From the NCBI GenBank assembly GCA_900472605.1, contig UCJD01000019.1:7807-62586 (forward strand): a stretch of DNA of 54,780 nt, in the 5' to 3' direction. The translations under genes were made by a program, and so were the position numbers. Numbering within the stretch: the first letter of the stretch is position 1; each line of letters begins with the position of its first letter. Shown here piece by piece: positions 1 to 7,905 of this stretch. The stretch is from Hyphomicrobiales bacterium. Lineage in GTDB: Bacteria; Pseudomonadota; Alphaproteobacteria; Rhizobiales; Rhizobiaceae. Below the pieces are notes generated by a model. The model did no database searches. It was not told the origin of the DNA and was given only the letters and a program-made list of their open reading frames with translations.

Positions 1-15
1 CTCAAGGGGGGAGAT
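1..15 (-). repeat. Partial copy of RIME-like intergenic repeat, cut by window edge
   Basis: These 15 bases are the exact reverse complement of bases 76-90, the core of the complete element that follows. The window therefore opens inside a minus-strand copy facing the plus-strand copy at 62-120. The stretch between the two copies shows no gene. Confidence 0.6.
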
Positions 16-61
16 TGGCTTGGCTCAACCACTCGCTCTCAACTCAACGTTCGGCGATGCT

Positions 62-120
62 ATCGCAACGATTCGATCTCCCCCCTTGAGGGGGAGATGT
101 CCGGCAGGACAGAGGGGGGT
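62..120 (+). repeat. RIME-like palindromic intergenic repeat, left copy
   Basis: A 59-base GC-rich element whose core folds as a hairpin (CTCCCC against GGGGAG around a TTGA-type loop), followed by a conserved tail running into a G tract. It matches the reverse complement of 54667-54725 at 55 of 59 positions without gaps. Short palindromic mosaic elements of this kind lie between genes in Rhizobiaceae genomes. It lies just upstream of the first permease gene; no role is shown here. Confidence 0.75.
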
Positions 121-161
121 GTCCCACCCGCAACCGTAAACCCTATCCTCCGGCCCGCCGC

Positions 162-1109
162 ATGATCGCCCTCCTGCTGCGCCGCCTGCTCGGCCTCATC
201 GTCACGCTGCTCGTGGTCTCTCTCCTGATCTTCGCGGTCATGGACATGCTCCCCGGCGACCCGGCCTCCATCATGCTCGGCACCTCCGCCTCGCCGGAAA
301 CGCTGGCGGCGCTGCGCCATGAACTCGGCCTCGACCGGTCGCTGCTGGTGCGCTACGCCGAGTGGCTGGCCGGCGTCGTCACTGGCGATCTCGGGCGCTC
401 CTACACCTACGGCGTTCCGGTCGCCAGCCTGATTGTCGAGCGCCTCGCCGTCACCCTGCCGCTGGCCCTCATCGCCATCCTGCTCTCCGTCGCGATCGCC
501 ATCCCCCTCGGCGTCACCGCCGCGTCCAGGCGCGGTGGCATCGTCGATGCGATAGCGGCGGTGTTTTCTCAGGTCAGCATCGCGGTGCCCGCCTTCTGGG
601 TGGCGCTGCTGCTGATCATCCTGTTTTCGACCACGCTCGGGCTGATGCCGGCGGGTGGTTTTCCCGGCTGGAGCGCCGGCGTCTGGCCGGCGCTGAAGGC
701 CTTGCTGATGCCATCGGTGGCGCTGGCCCTGCCGCAGGCGGGCGTGCTGACCCGTGTCACCCGCTCGGCGGTGCTGGACACGCTGCACGAGGATTTCACC
801 CGCACCGCCCGTGCCAAGGGGCTGTCGGATGGCACCGTGCTCTGGCGCCACTCGGTGCCCAATGCGCTGGTGCCGATCCTGACCATTCTCGGTCTGCAGT
901 TCACCTTCCTGGTGGCGGGCGCCGTCCTTGTCGAGAATGTCTTCAATCTCCCCGGCCTCGGTCGTCTCGCCTATCAGGCGCTGTCGCAGCGCGATATCGT
1001 CGTCATGCAGGATGTCGTGCTGTTCTTCGCCGGCCTCGTCATCCTCATGAACTTCCTGGTCGATCTCTCCTATCTCGCGATCGACCCGCGCCTCAGGAAG
1101 GAGATCTGA
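162..1109 (+). CDS. Oligopeptide/dipeptide-type ABC transporter permease (DppB-like)
   Basis: Inner-membrane permease of a peptide-type ABC importer, 315 residues, the usual length for DppB/OppB proteins. It has an N-terminal membrane segment at about residues 7-27, the conserved PGDPA stretch after it, and a cluster of further membrane helices. The cytoplasmic coupling loop (EAA motif) is at about 211-235, with the RTARAKGLS core that contacts the ATPase. The stop is one base before the start of the second permease, so the two subunits are co-translated. The binding protein and ATPases are not in the window and presumably lie upstream. Substrate cannot be read from the sequence; the amidase that follows suggests an amide or peptide. 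Confidence 0.9.
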   Translation: MIALLLRRLLGLIVTLLVVSLLIFAVMDMLPGDPASIMLGTSASPETLAALRHELGLDRSLLVRYAEWLAGVVTGDLGRSYTYGVPVASLIVERLAVTLPLALIAILLSVAIAIPLGVTAASRRGGIVDAIAAVFSQVSIAVPAFWVALLLIILFSTTLGLMPAGGFPGWSAGVWPALKALLMPSVALALPQAGVLTRVTRSAVLDTLHEDFTRTARAKGLSDGTVLWRHSVPNALVPILTILGLQFTFLVAGAVLVENVFNLPGLGRLAYQALSQRDIVVMQDVVLFFAGLVILMNFLVDLSYLAIDPRLRKEI

Positions 1110-1110
1110 G

Positions 1111-1974
1111 ATGGCGCCCTTGGTCTCCAATGAAACCGGGATTGCCCGCCGCCGCATGCGGGGCATCAAGCGCTTGAATCTGGCCGTCGGCGCCGCGATC
1201 GTCGCGTGCTTGGTGGCCATCGCGCTGCTGTCGCTCGTCTGGACGCCGCTGCCGCCAGCCAAGATGCAGATCATCCACAAGCTGCAGCCACCCTTCAGCT
1301 TCGGCCTATTCGGCACGGATCAGTTCGGCCGCGACGTGCTCTCCGTGCTGATGGTCGGCTGCTGGAATTCGCTGTCGATCGCCATCGTCGCCGTCGCCAT
1401 CGGCGCCACGCTCGGCGCCATTGCCGGCCTTTCCGCGGCCGCTTTCCGCGGCATCTTCGAAACGCTCTTGATGCGCGTCTGCGACGTCATCTTCGCGCTC
1501 CCTCCCATCCTCTCGGCAATGATGCTCGGCGCCTTCCTCGGCGGCGGCCGGATGACGGCGATCGCTGCCATCGCAACCTTCCTCATTCCGGTCTTTGCCC
1601 GCGTCACGCTGGCAAGCGCGCTGCAGGCCTGGAGCCGCGATTACGTGCTCGCTGCCCGTGCGCTCGGCAATACGCGGCTGGCGATCTCGCTGCGTCACGT
1701 GCTGCCCAATATCATGAGCCAGCTCATCGTCCAGGCGACCATCCAGCTCGGCCTCGCCGTGCTCACCGAAGCGGGCCTCAGCTTCCTCGGTCTCGGTCTT
1801 GCCCCGCCGGCGCCCAGCTGGGGGCGGATGCTTGCCGATGCCCAAACCTTCCTCGGCCTTGCCCCCTGGCTCGCCATCCTGCCCGGCCTTGCCATCGCTC
1901 TCGCCGTCCTCAGCTTCAACCTGCTCGGCGACGGCCTGCGTGACCTGCTCGATCCCCGTGAGGCCAGTCGCTGA
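1111..1974 (+). CDS. Oligopeptide/dipeptide-type ABC transporter permease (DppC-like)
   Basis: Second permease of the same importer, 287 residues. It shows the features of the DppC/OppC group: a short cytoplasmic N-terminus, one membrane segment at about 22-45, then the family's FGTDQFGRDVLS stretch near residue 67. A five-helix transport domain follows, with its EAA coupling loop (DYVLAARALG) near residue 178. It starts one base after the DppB-like gene. The stop codon lies inside the first unit of a threefold 16-base repeat at 1967-2014, so the 3' end may have been remodelled by slippage. Confidence 0.9.
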   Translation: MAPLVSNETGIARRRMRGIKRLNLAVGAAIVACLVAIALLSLVWTPLPPAKMQIIHKLQPPFSFGLFGTDQFGRDVLSVLMVGCWNSLSIAIVAVAIGATLGAIAGLSAAAFRGIFETLLMRVCDVIFALPPILSAMMLGAFLGGGRMTAIAAIATFLIPVFARVTLASALQAWSRDYVLAARALGNTRLAISLRHVLPNIMSQLIVQATIQLGLAVLTEAGLSFLGLGLAPPAPSWGRMLADAQTFLGLAPWLAILPGLAIALAVLSFNLLGDGLRDLLDPREASR

Positions 1975-2014
1975 TCGAGGACGTCGCTGATTGAAGACTC
2001 CGCTGATTTGATGA
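1967..2014 (+). repeat. Threefold degenerate 16-base tandem repeat
   Basis: Three adjacent 16-base units share a CGCTGAT core. Units 1 and 2 agree at 14 of 16 positions; unit 3 is more divergent. The first unit contains the permease stop codon and the array ends about 20 bases before the amidase start. Confidence 0.6.
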
Positions 2015-2036
2015 TGTCATTTTGAAAGACCGCGCC

Positions 2037-3443
2037 ATGACCGAGATCGACCTGAGCATCCGCGAACTGAAGCGGCACTTCGAAAAGAAGATACTGTCTC
2101 CGCTGGAATACTGGCTGGCTCTGGAGCCACATATCGCCACCTGGGAACCGCATATCGCCGCCCTCTATCTCTACGATCCCGACGCCGCCCGAGCCCAGGC
2201 CGAGGCCTCCGGCGAGCGCTGGATGAAAGGCGAAACGCTGGGCCCGCTCGATGGCATCCCGGTTACCCTCAAGGAACTGATCGCCACGAAAGGCCAGCCC
2301 GTTCCGCTCGGCACCAAGGCCGTCGAGCTGACGCCGGCGCTCGACGACGCCCCCATCGCCGCCCGCATGCGCGAGGATGGCGCCATCATCTTCGCCAAGA
2401 CCACATGCCCGGATTACGGCATGCTCTCGTCCGGCCTCTCGAGTTTCCACAAGCTCAGCCGCAACCCTTGGGATGTCAGCCAGAACCCTGGCGGTTCCAG
2501 CGCCGGCGCCTCGGCGGCCGCCGCCGCTGGCTACGGGCCGCTCCATATCGGCACCGATATCGGCGGCTCCGTGCGGCTTCCGGCCGGCTGGACCGGCATC
2601 TTCGGCTTCAAGCCCAGCCACGGCCGCATCCCCGTCGATCCCTATTACGTCGGCCGCTGCGCCGGGCCGATGACGCGCACCGTCGATGACGCGGCGCTCG
2701 CCATGGCCACTCTCTCGCGGCCGGACTGGCGCGATGGCACTAGCCTCCCGCCCAATGACATCGACTGGACCGATCTTGATATCGACCTGTCAGGCATGCG
2801 CATCGGCCTGATGCTCGACGCCGGCTGCGGCCTTGATGCCGAGGACGAGGTAAAGGCGGCCGTCGTCGCGGCGGCGAAACAGTTCGAGCGCGCAGGTGCC
2901 GTCATCGTACCCGTCGGCCCGGTTCTGTCGCGCACCATGCTGGATGGGCTCGATGATTTCTGGCGCGCCCGCTTCTGGGGCGATATCGAGGGGCTGAGCG
3001 AGGAGCGCCGGGAAAGCATCCTTCCCTATATCTACGGCTGGGCGAAGGGCGGGGCCGATGTCAGCGGTGTTGCAGCGGTAAAGGGCTTCAACCAGACGAT
3101 CGAGATGCGCAAGGCCTGCGGTGCGTTGTTCCAGCAGGTCGATGCGGTGCTCTCGCCCACCAATCCGATCGTTTCCTATCCGGCCGAATGGGCTTCGCCC
3201 ACCAACGATCCGGCGCGCCCCTTCGAGCACATCGCCTTCACCGTTCCCTGGAACATGTCGGAGCAGCCGGCCTCGTCGATCAATTGCAGCTTCTCTCGAT
3301 CCGGCATGCCGATCGGCCTGCAGATTGTCGGTCCCCGCTTCGACGACATGCGCGTTCTGAAACTGTCGAAGGCCTTCGAGACCTGGTCGGGCGGCGTGAC
3401 GTCCTGGCCGAAGCCGCCGATCCGTTCGGCGCCGGTCAGCTGA
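2037..3443 (+). CDS. Amidase signature family hydrolase
   Basis: Amidase of the Ser-cisSer-Lys class, 468 residues from the ATG at 2037; a TTG five codons upstream is possible but less likely. The catalytic lysine is about K79 in LDGIPVTLKE, the cis-serine about S155 in the GGSS motif, and the nucleophile about S178 in GTDIGGSVR, followed by the family's GFKPS stretch. It hydrolyses a carboxylic amide to acid and ammonia; the substrate is not known. It follows the two permeases after 62 bases in the same direction, so uptake and hydrolysis of the same amide is a reasonable inference. Its 3' end overlaps the convergent NlpC/P60 gene by 8 bases. Confidence 0.88.
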   Translation: MTEIDLSIRELKRHFEKKILSPLEYWLALEPHIATWEPHIAALYLYDPDAARAQAEASGERWMKGETLGPLDGIPVTLKELIATKGQPVPLGTKAVELTPALDDAPIAARMREDGAIIFAKTTCPDYGMLSSGLSSFHKLSRNPWDVSQNPGGSSAGASAAAAAGYGPLHIGTDIGGSVRLPAGWTGIFGFKPSHGRIPVDPYYVGRCAGPMTRTVDDAALAMATLSRPDWRDGTSLPPNDIDWTDLDIDLSGMRIGLMLDAGCGLDAEDEVKAAVVAAAKQFERAGAVIVPVGPVLSRTMLDGLDDFWRARFWGDIEGLSEERRESILPYIYGWAKGGADVSGVAAVKGFNQTIEMRKACGALFQQVDAVLSPTNPIVSYPAEWASPTNDPARPFEHIAFTVPWNMSEQPASSINCSFSRSGMPIGLQIVGPRFDDMRVLKLSKAFETWSGGVTSWPKPPIRSAPVS

Positions 3444-4293
3444 TCGGGCGGCGATAGCCGTTGGGCTGCTCGTAGAGCCAGCCGATGCGCTGGACGGCCT
3501 CTTCGAAATTCTCGCGCACCACGGTCATCGTGTGGCCGGTCGCGTGCAGGATCGTTTCCGTATCCTCCATGATCGCCACATGCCCCTTCCAGAATACGAG
3601 ATCGCCGCGGCGAAGATCGGCGCGGTCGATTGGCGCGCCCAGTCCAGCCGCCTGCATGTCGGTATCGCGCGGCGCTTTCCGGCCAGTCATCAGCATGGAA
3701 AGCTGCACCAGGCCGGAGCAGTCGATCCCGAGCCCGGAACGCCCACCCCAGAGATAAGGCGTTTCGACAAAACGGGCGGCGATATCGACATAGTCGTGGC
3801 CATCAAGCGCGCCGATCGGCTGCACATGCTTGGCGAAGATCGCCGTACCGTCGTCGAGCGTCACATAGTGGTTGCCGCGCGCCTCCGCGTTGCCGGCCAC
3901 CGCCACGCGGCTGCCCATCGAAAGAATGCTGCTATAGGGTTTGCGCAGTTCCGGCTCGCGATAGAGAAAGGTGCGCTGAACGGTGACGATATGCGTCGGC
4001 GCGGGCGCCTTATCGCTCACCGCGCTCTCGGGTAGATAGCCGACGTAATTGTCCGACCACGCCTTGATCCAGCACCATCCACCGGCGCGGTCGAGCACGG
4101 TGACGTCCTCGCCGAACAAAAGCTCGGTGTCGATACCAACGGTCGCGTCGGGCCGAGGTCGCAGCCCCACGACAGGAGCCACGATGCGCGCCGGCGTTCC
4201 GTCGGTAAAGCGCTGCGCCGTGACCCGCCCTTCCAGCCCGCGCTCGGCGAGATCGTCTCTGAAGGCGTGCAGGCGGCGGTCGAGCGTCGTCAT
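3436..4293 (-). CDS. NlpC/P60 (C40) family cell-wall peptidase with SH3-like domains
   Basis: Predicted peptidoglycan endopeptidase that cuts stem peptides, 285 residues. Two SH3b-like binding regions occupy about 35-95 and 100-160. The C40 domain follows: the catalytic cysteine is C192 in GIDCSGL, and histidines lie in KGHVAIM (about H228) and near residue 240. There is no obvious export signal, as in many rhizobial proteins of this architecture. It starts 16 bases after the MarR-type gene on the same strand, so the two are probably one transcript. The 3' end overlaps the amidase tail by 8 bases. Confidence 0.85.
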   Translation of the reverse strand: MTTLDRRLHAFRDDLAERGLEGRVTAQRFTDGTPARIVAPVVGLRPRPDATVGIDTELLFGEDVTVLDRAGGWCWIKAWSDNYVGYLPESAVSDKAPAPTHIVTVQRTFLYREPELRKPYSSILSMGSRVAVAGNAEARGNHYVTLDDGTAIFAKHVQPIGALDGHDYVDIAARFVETPYLWGGRSGLGIDCSGLVQLSMLMTGRKAPRDTDMQAAGLGAPIDRADLRRGDLVFWKGHVAIMEDTETILHATGHTMTVVRENFEEAVQRIGWLYEQPNGYRRPIS

Positions 4294-4309
4294 GGTCTTG
4301 TCCTTAAAG

Positions 4310-4654
4310 TCACAGCCGACGCCCGTGCTCGCGCACGCGGTCGCCCAGCTTTTCCAGGTAAAGCGCGCCGCCCACGGTGCGCTTGATCAACACGTTGCGC
4401 CGGTCGCTGTCATCGCGCACCCGGTCCACCAACCCCATCTCGCCCATCGTATCGAGCGCCCGGGTGATCACCGGCTTGGTGACATTGAGCTCGGCGGCCA
4501 GTCCGCGCACCGTATGCGGCGGCGGCACGAGATAGATATGCAGCAGGATCGCCATCTGGCGCAATGTCAAATCGCGGTCGTCGTGGCGAACCTGGTCGAG
4601 CGACACGCCGTGCCAGAGGCCTAGCGCCTGCGATGCGGTCAATTCGATCGGCAC
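4310..4654 (-). CDS. MarR-type winged-helix transcriptional regulator
   Basis: Small DNA-binding regulator, 114 residues, from a GTG at 4654 preceded by a strong GGGAGGGG ribosome site. A helix-turn-helix is seen around residues 48-70 (TVRGLAAELNVTKPVITRAL), followed by the wing with DRVRDDSDRRNV, both typical of MarR and related regulators. It is shorter than most MarR proteins (about 140 residues), the N-terminal dimerisation helix being reduced. It lies directly upstream of the NlpC/P60 gene. A tandem 15-bp repeat just upstream of its start could be an autoregulatory site. Confidence 0.75.
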   Translation of the reverse strand: MPIELTASQALGLWHGVSLDQVRHDDRDLTLRQMAILLHIYLVPPPHTVRGLAAELNVTKPVITRALDTMGEMGLVDRVRDDSDRRNVLIKRTVGGALYLEKLGDRVREHGRRL

Positions 4655-4661
4655 GGCCCCT

Positions 4662-4691
4662 CCCGCATTCGTTACGCCCGCATTCGTTACG
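4662..4691. repeat. Exact 15-bp tandem duplication upstream of the MarR-type gene
   Basis: The unit CCCGCATTCGTTACG occurs twice without spacing (4662-4676 and 4677-4691), with a decayed third copy after it. The array begins 8 bases upstream of the GTG start and includes part of that gene's ribosome-binding region. Confidence 0.8.
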
Positions 4692-4730
4692 TCTGCGTTC
4701 CATTTTCCGGCACGCGTCGCCGCAACGCAA

Positions 4731-4754
4731 TGGGGCGGCTGATCTGCCGCCCCA
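4731..4754 (-). terminator. Hairpin downstream of the aminopeptidase gene
   Basis: Perfect 9-bp stem (TGGGGCGGC against GCCGCCCCA) with a six-base loop, 40 bases past the aminopeptidase stop. No clear U tract follows on the minus strand, so it may be a Rho-independent terminator of weak type or a 3'-end stabiliser. Confidence 0.5.
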
Positions 4755-4793
4755 CAAAGTGAATAAAATTTTAACGATCAGGTTCGTCCGAGG

Positions 4794-6182
4794 TTAACGA
4801 ACGCTCTCGCGGATATGATGATAGAGCGCCCGGATCGCCTGCGCCTCGCCGCCGCCCGGCGAATGCGGCCGCTCGGAGGGGGCCCAGCCGTAGATGTCGA
4901 AATGCGCCCAGCTTTTGGTATTGCTGACGAAGCGCTTCAGGAACAGCGCCGCGGTGATTGCGCCCGCCATGCCGCCCGAGGGTGCATTGGTGATATCGGC
5001 GAACTTGGCGCGGATGTCCTTTTCGTAGCCGGCATAGAGTGGCAGCCGCCACAGCGGATCGTCGGTCTCGAGGCTCGATTCCATCAGGTCGCGCGCGAGA
5101 TCCGTGTCGTCGGTGAAGAAGGGCGGCAGGTCGGGTCCGAGCGCCACGCGCGCCGCCCCCGTCAGCGTCGCCATGTCGATCATCAGGTCGGGCTCTTCCT
5201 CGTCGGCATAAGAAAGCGCGTCGGCCAGGATCAGGCGACCCTCGGCGTCGGTATTGTCGATCTGCACGGTGAGCCCCTTGCGGCTCTTGTAGATATCGCC
5301 CGGCCGGAAGGCGTTCGACGAGATCGAGTTCTCGACGACGGGGATGACGAGGCGCAGGTCGACCTTCAGCTTGGCGTCCATGATCATCAGCGCCAGGCCC
5401 ATGACGTTGGCAGCACCCCCCATGTCCTTCTTCATCAGAAGCATCGAGGAGGCGGGTTTGATGTCCAGGCCGCCGGTGTCGAAGCACACGCCCTTGCCGA
5501 CGAGCGTGATCTTGCGATGGCCCTTCTTGCCCCAGCGCAGCTCCATCAGGCGCGGCGCGTCGGCGCTGGCGCGGCCGACTGTGTGCACCAGCGGGAAATT
5601 ATGCCGGAGGTCGTCACCCGAGATCACCGAGATCTCGGCCTTGTAGTGTGCCGCAAGCCCGCGGAACGCTGCTTCCAGCTCGTTCGGGCCCATGTCGTTG
5701 GTGGGCGTGTTGATCAGGTCGCGGGCGAGAAACACGCCGGCCAGCTGCCGCTTGATGTCGGCTGCATCGGCATCGCGCGGGATCATCAGCGTTCCGGCCG
5801 TCTGCTTCTCGGATTTGTAGCGGTCGAAGCGGTAGCTGCCGAGGCCGAAGCCGAGCGCCAGCCGGTTGGCCGTCAGCGGCGCCGTCTCGATATGCCAGTC
5901 GCCCGCCGGCAGCGATCGCGCCAGCTTGCCGGTGATGTAGGGTTGCTCCGAAGGATTGGTGCCGAGGCCGAACAGAGCGCCGCCGAGATGGCCTTCCGCC
6001 GTGGGGATCAGCAGCAGCGAACCGCTCTCGGCCTTGTAGCCCGCCTTCTTCGCCCAATCGAGCGCGATCGGATCGATCGTCCCGGTTTCGATATGCGCCG
6101 GCGTGACGGCGAAGATCGGCAGGGTCTGGCCGCCCTTGCTGTTGAAGGGGGTCGGTCTTTCGATGAGCTGGAACGGGGGCAT
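4794..6182 (-). CDS. M17 leucyl aminopeptidase family protein (PepB-like)
   Basis: Cytoplasmic metallo-aminopeptidase that removes N-terminal residues from peptides, 462 residues. The C-terminal catalytic domain carries the two-metal site: the lysine and aspartate in GKGVCFDTGG (about 229-238), KKDMGGAANV (about 251-260), and the family signature NTDAEGRL at about 320-327. The N-terminal third is the usual divergent non-catalytic domain. It is divergent from the TPR lipoprotein gene over a 144-base gap. Its role is presumably general peptide turnover, in keeping with the peptide importers nearby. Confidence 0.93.
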   Translation of the reverse strand: MPPFQLIERPTPFNSKGGQTLPIFAVTPAHIETGTIDPIALDWAKKAGYKAESGSLLLIPTAEGHLGGALFGLGTNPSEQPYITGKLARSLPAGDWHIETAPLTANRLALGFGLGSYRFDRYKSEKQTAGTLMIPRDADAADIKRQLAGVFLARDLINTPTNDMGPNELEAAFRGLAAHYKAEISVISGDDLRHNFPLVHTVGRASADAPRLMELRWGKKGHRKITLVGKGVCFDTGGLDIKPASSMLLMKKDMGGAANVMGLALMIMDAKLKVDLRLVIPVVENSISSNAFRPGDIYKSRKGLTVQIDNTDAEGRLILADALSYADEEEPDLMIDMATLTGAARVALGPDLPPFFTDDTDLARDLMESSLETDDPLWRLPLYAGYEKDIRAKFADITNAPSGGMAGAITAALFLKRFVSNTKSWAHFDIYGWAPSERPHSPGGGEAQAIRALYHHIRESVR

Positions 6183-6326
6183 TGTTTATCCTTCGGGCGC
6201 GTCCGGGAATCGCATCTTAACGTTCCGTTAGGGTTAACAGACTATTGCTTGAGTGAAGATTGCGTCAAAGCCTTTCCCTGTTCCGCTTTTAGGTCAGGCG
6301 CCGATTTCTGATTTCAGGAAACCGCG

Positions 6327-7157
6327 ATGGCTGCTTTGGTCGACACCTATTCGAAAACCCGTCTTCTCCAGTGCGCGGCGACCGCCATGCTGGCCCTGAT
6401 GCTGGCCGGCTGCAACACCACCAAGGACAAGATGACGACCGGCTCCATCCCGGTCGCGCTGAACAAGCCGATCGAGACGATGAACGATCAGGAGGTGCGC
6501 TCCGCCACCGATCGGATCGGCCAGGCCTACGACAAGAACCCGCGCGATCCCGTCAACGGCGTCAATTACGCCAATCTCCTGCGCATGCAGGGCAGGGACG
6601 CCCAGGCGCTCGCCGTCATGCAGCAGGTGGCGATCGCCAATCCGCAGGATCGCAACGTACTCGCCGCCTATGGGAAGGCCCAGGCCGCCGCCGGCCAGCT
6701 GCAGCAGGCGCTCGACACCATCGGCCGCGCCCAGACGGCCGACCGCCCGGACTGGAAGCTCGTCTCCGCCCAGGGTGCCATCCTCGATCAGCTCGGCCGT
6801 TCGAGCGAGGCCCGCCAGCGCTATCGCGACGCGCTCGATCTGCAGCCGGGCGAACCGTCGATCCTTTCCAACCTCGGCATGTCCTACGTGCTGACCCGCG
6901 ATCTCAGGACCGCTGAAACCTATCTGCGCCAGGCCGCAAGCCAGCCGACGGCCGATAGCCGTGTGCGCCAGAACCTGGCGCTCGTCGTCGGCCTGCAGGG
7001 CCGCTTCCCGGAATCTGAAAAGATCGCCCGCGGCGAACTCTCGCCGCAGCAGGCCGATGCCAACGTCGCCTATCTCCGCTCGATGATGTCGCAGCAGAAT
7101 TCCTGGCAGAAGCTCGCCGCCAAGGATGTCGGCACCACCGCAGCCAGCGCCAACTGA
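6327..7157 (+). CDS. TPR-repeat lipoprotein, TadD-like
   Basis: Exported tetratricopeptide protein of 276 residues. A lipoprotein signal ends at LAGC, with the lipidated cysteine at about C29, followed by a TTGS-rich linker. TPR-type helical repeats run from about residue 50 to 220. A ribosome site (CAGGAAACC) precedes the ATG. Flp pilus loci often contain a TPR lipoprotein, TadD, needed for secretin assembly; this gene lies less than 1 kb from tadC but on the opposite strand, separated by a LysE-type gene. Assignment as TadD is therefore inferred from domain and neighbourhood. It ends 6 bases from the convergent LysE gene. Confidence 0.75.
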   Translation: MAALVDTYSKTRLLQCAATAMLALMLAGCNTTKDKMTTGSIPVALNKPIETMNDQEVRSATDRIGQAYDKNPRDPVNGVNYANLLRMQGRDAQALAVMQQVAIANPQDRNVLAAYGKAQAAAGQLQQALDTIGRAQTADRPDWKLVSAQGAILDQLGRSSEARQRYRDALDLQPGEPSILSNLGMSYVLTRDLRTAETYLRQAASQPTADSRVRQNLALVVGLQGRFPESEKIARGELSPQQADANVAYLRSMMSQQNSWQKLAAKDVGTTAASAN

Positions 7158-7163
7158 CAAATG

Positions 7164-7796
7164 CTACCGGCCGCTCAGGCCTGACGTGACAAGCTGCAGC
7201 CCGAGCCCGGCCATCACGGCTCCGGCCGCGCGGTCGATCCATTTCTTCGCGGCAAGGTAGATACGGCGCGGGTGCCGGGCCGAGAAAGCCAACGCCACGA
7301 TCGTGTACCACCCGGCCTCGACGGCAAAGACGCCCAGCGGGATCGCCACGAACAATTCCATCGGAATGGTCTTCGGCAAAAGTGCCGCGAAAATACTGGC
7401 ATAGACGACGATCGTCTTCGGATTGCTGACCTGCGTCAGGAATGCCGTCATGAAACTGCGGCCGACGGCGCGGTTGGCGGCAGCCGTCTCGCCGATCTCG
7501 AGCGCATCGCCTGCGCCGCGCCAGATGCGATAGGCAATATAGGCGAGATAGAGCCCACCCATGATCTTCAGCGCCAGATAGAGCCATCCGAACTGCGACA
7601 GCAGGGCGGTCAGCCCCGCCAGCGCCAGGATGCTGAACAACACCCCGCCCAGCCCCATGCCGGCAGCCGCCGCGAGTCCGTCCACCCGCGACCGCGACAC
7701 GGCGATCCTGGAGACGAGAACGAAGCTCGGCCCGGGGCTCATGGCGCCGATCGAGAGCGTTGCGAGGATGCTGAGAAAGACACTGAGCGACGACAT
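7164..7796 (-). CDS. LysE/RhtB-family amino-acid exporter
   Basis: Inner-membrane exporter of about 210 residues with six predicted helices. The N-terminus carries the family pattern (LSIGAMSPGPSFVLV, residues about 11-25), in which the PGP stretch is diagnostic. The ATG at 7796 is chosen because the family N-terminus starts there; a GTG 14 codons upstream adds only an unmatched polar extension. It probably exports amino acids or related metabolites; the substrate cannot be told. It stands alone between the pilus genes and the TPR gene and may have been inserted there. Confidence 0.85.
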   Translation of the reverse strand: MSSLSVFLSILATLSIGAMSPGPSFVLVSRIAVSRSRVDGLAAAAGMGLGGVLFSILALAGLTALLSQFGWLYLALKIMGGLYLAYIAYRIWRGAGDALEIGETAAANRAVGRSFMTAFLTQVSNPKTIVVYASIFAALLPKTIPMELFVAIPLGVFAVEAGWYTIVALAFSARHPRRIYLAAKKWIDRAAGAVMAGLGLQLVTSGLSGR

Positions 7797-7905
7797 GGCG
7801 ATTTTCCGCACTCTGGGGGCGACGTCATCGAATGTCACACGGTCCCGCGCGGCGGTCTATCCTAAAAATCGGTGGTGCTGCAACGGCGCGGCGGATGCGC
7901 GAGGG

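Noticed and set aside
1..120. Repeat copies as insertion-sequence ends
   Set aside because: No transposase is seen between or near them, no target duplication, and the element matches the compact palindromic intergenic repeats known in rhizobia.
4662..4691. Tandem repeats as part of a CRISPR array
   Set aside because: Units are contiguous, with no spacers, and no cas genes are present; the same holds for 21150-21179.
4815..6311. Long plus-strand frame opposite the aminopeptidase
   Set aside because: Antisense shadow of a well-supported M17 peptidase; no domain features.
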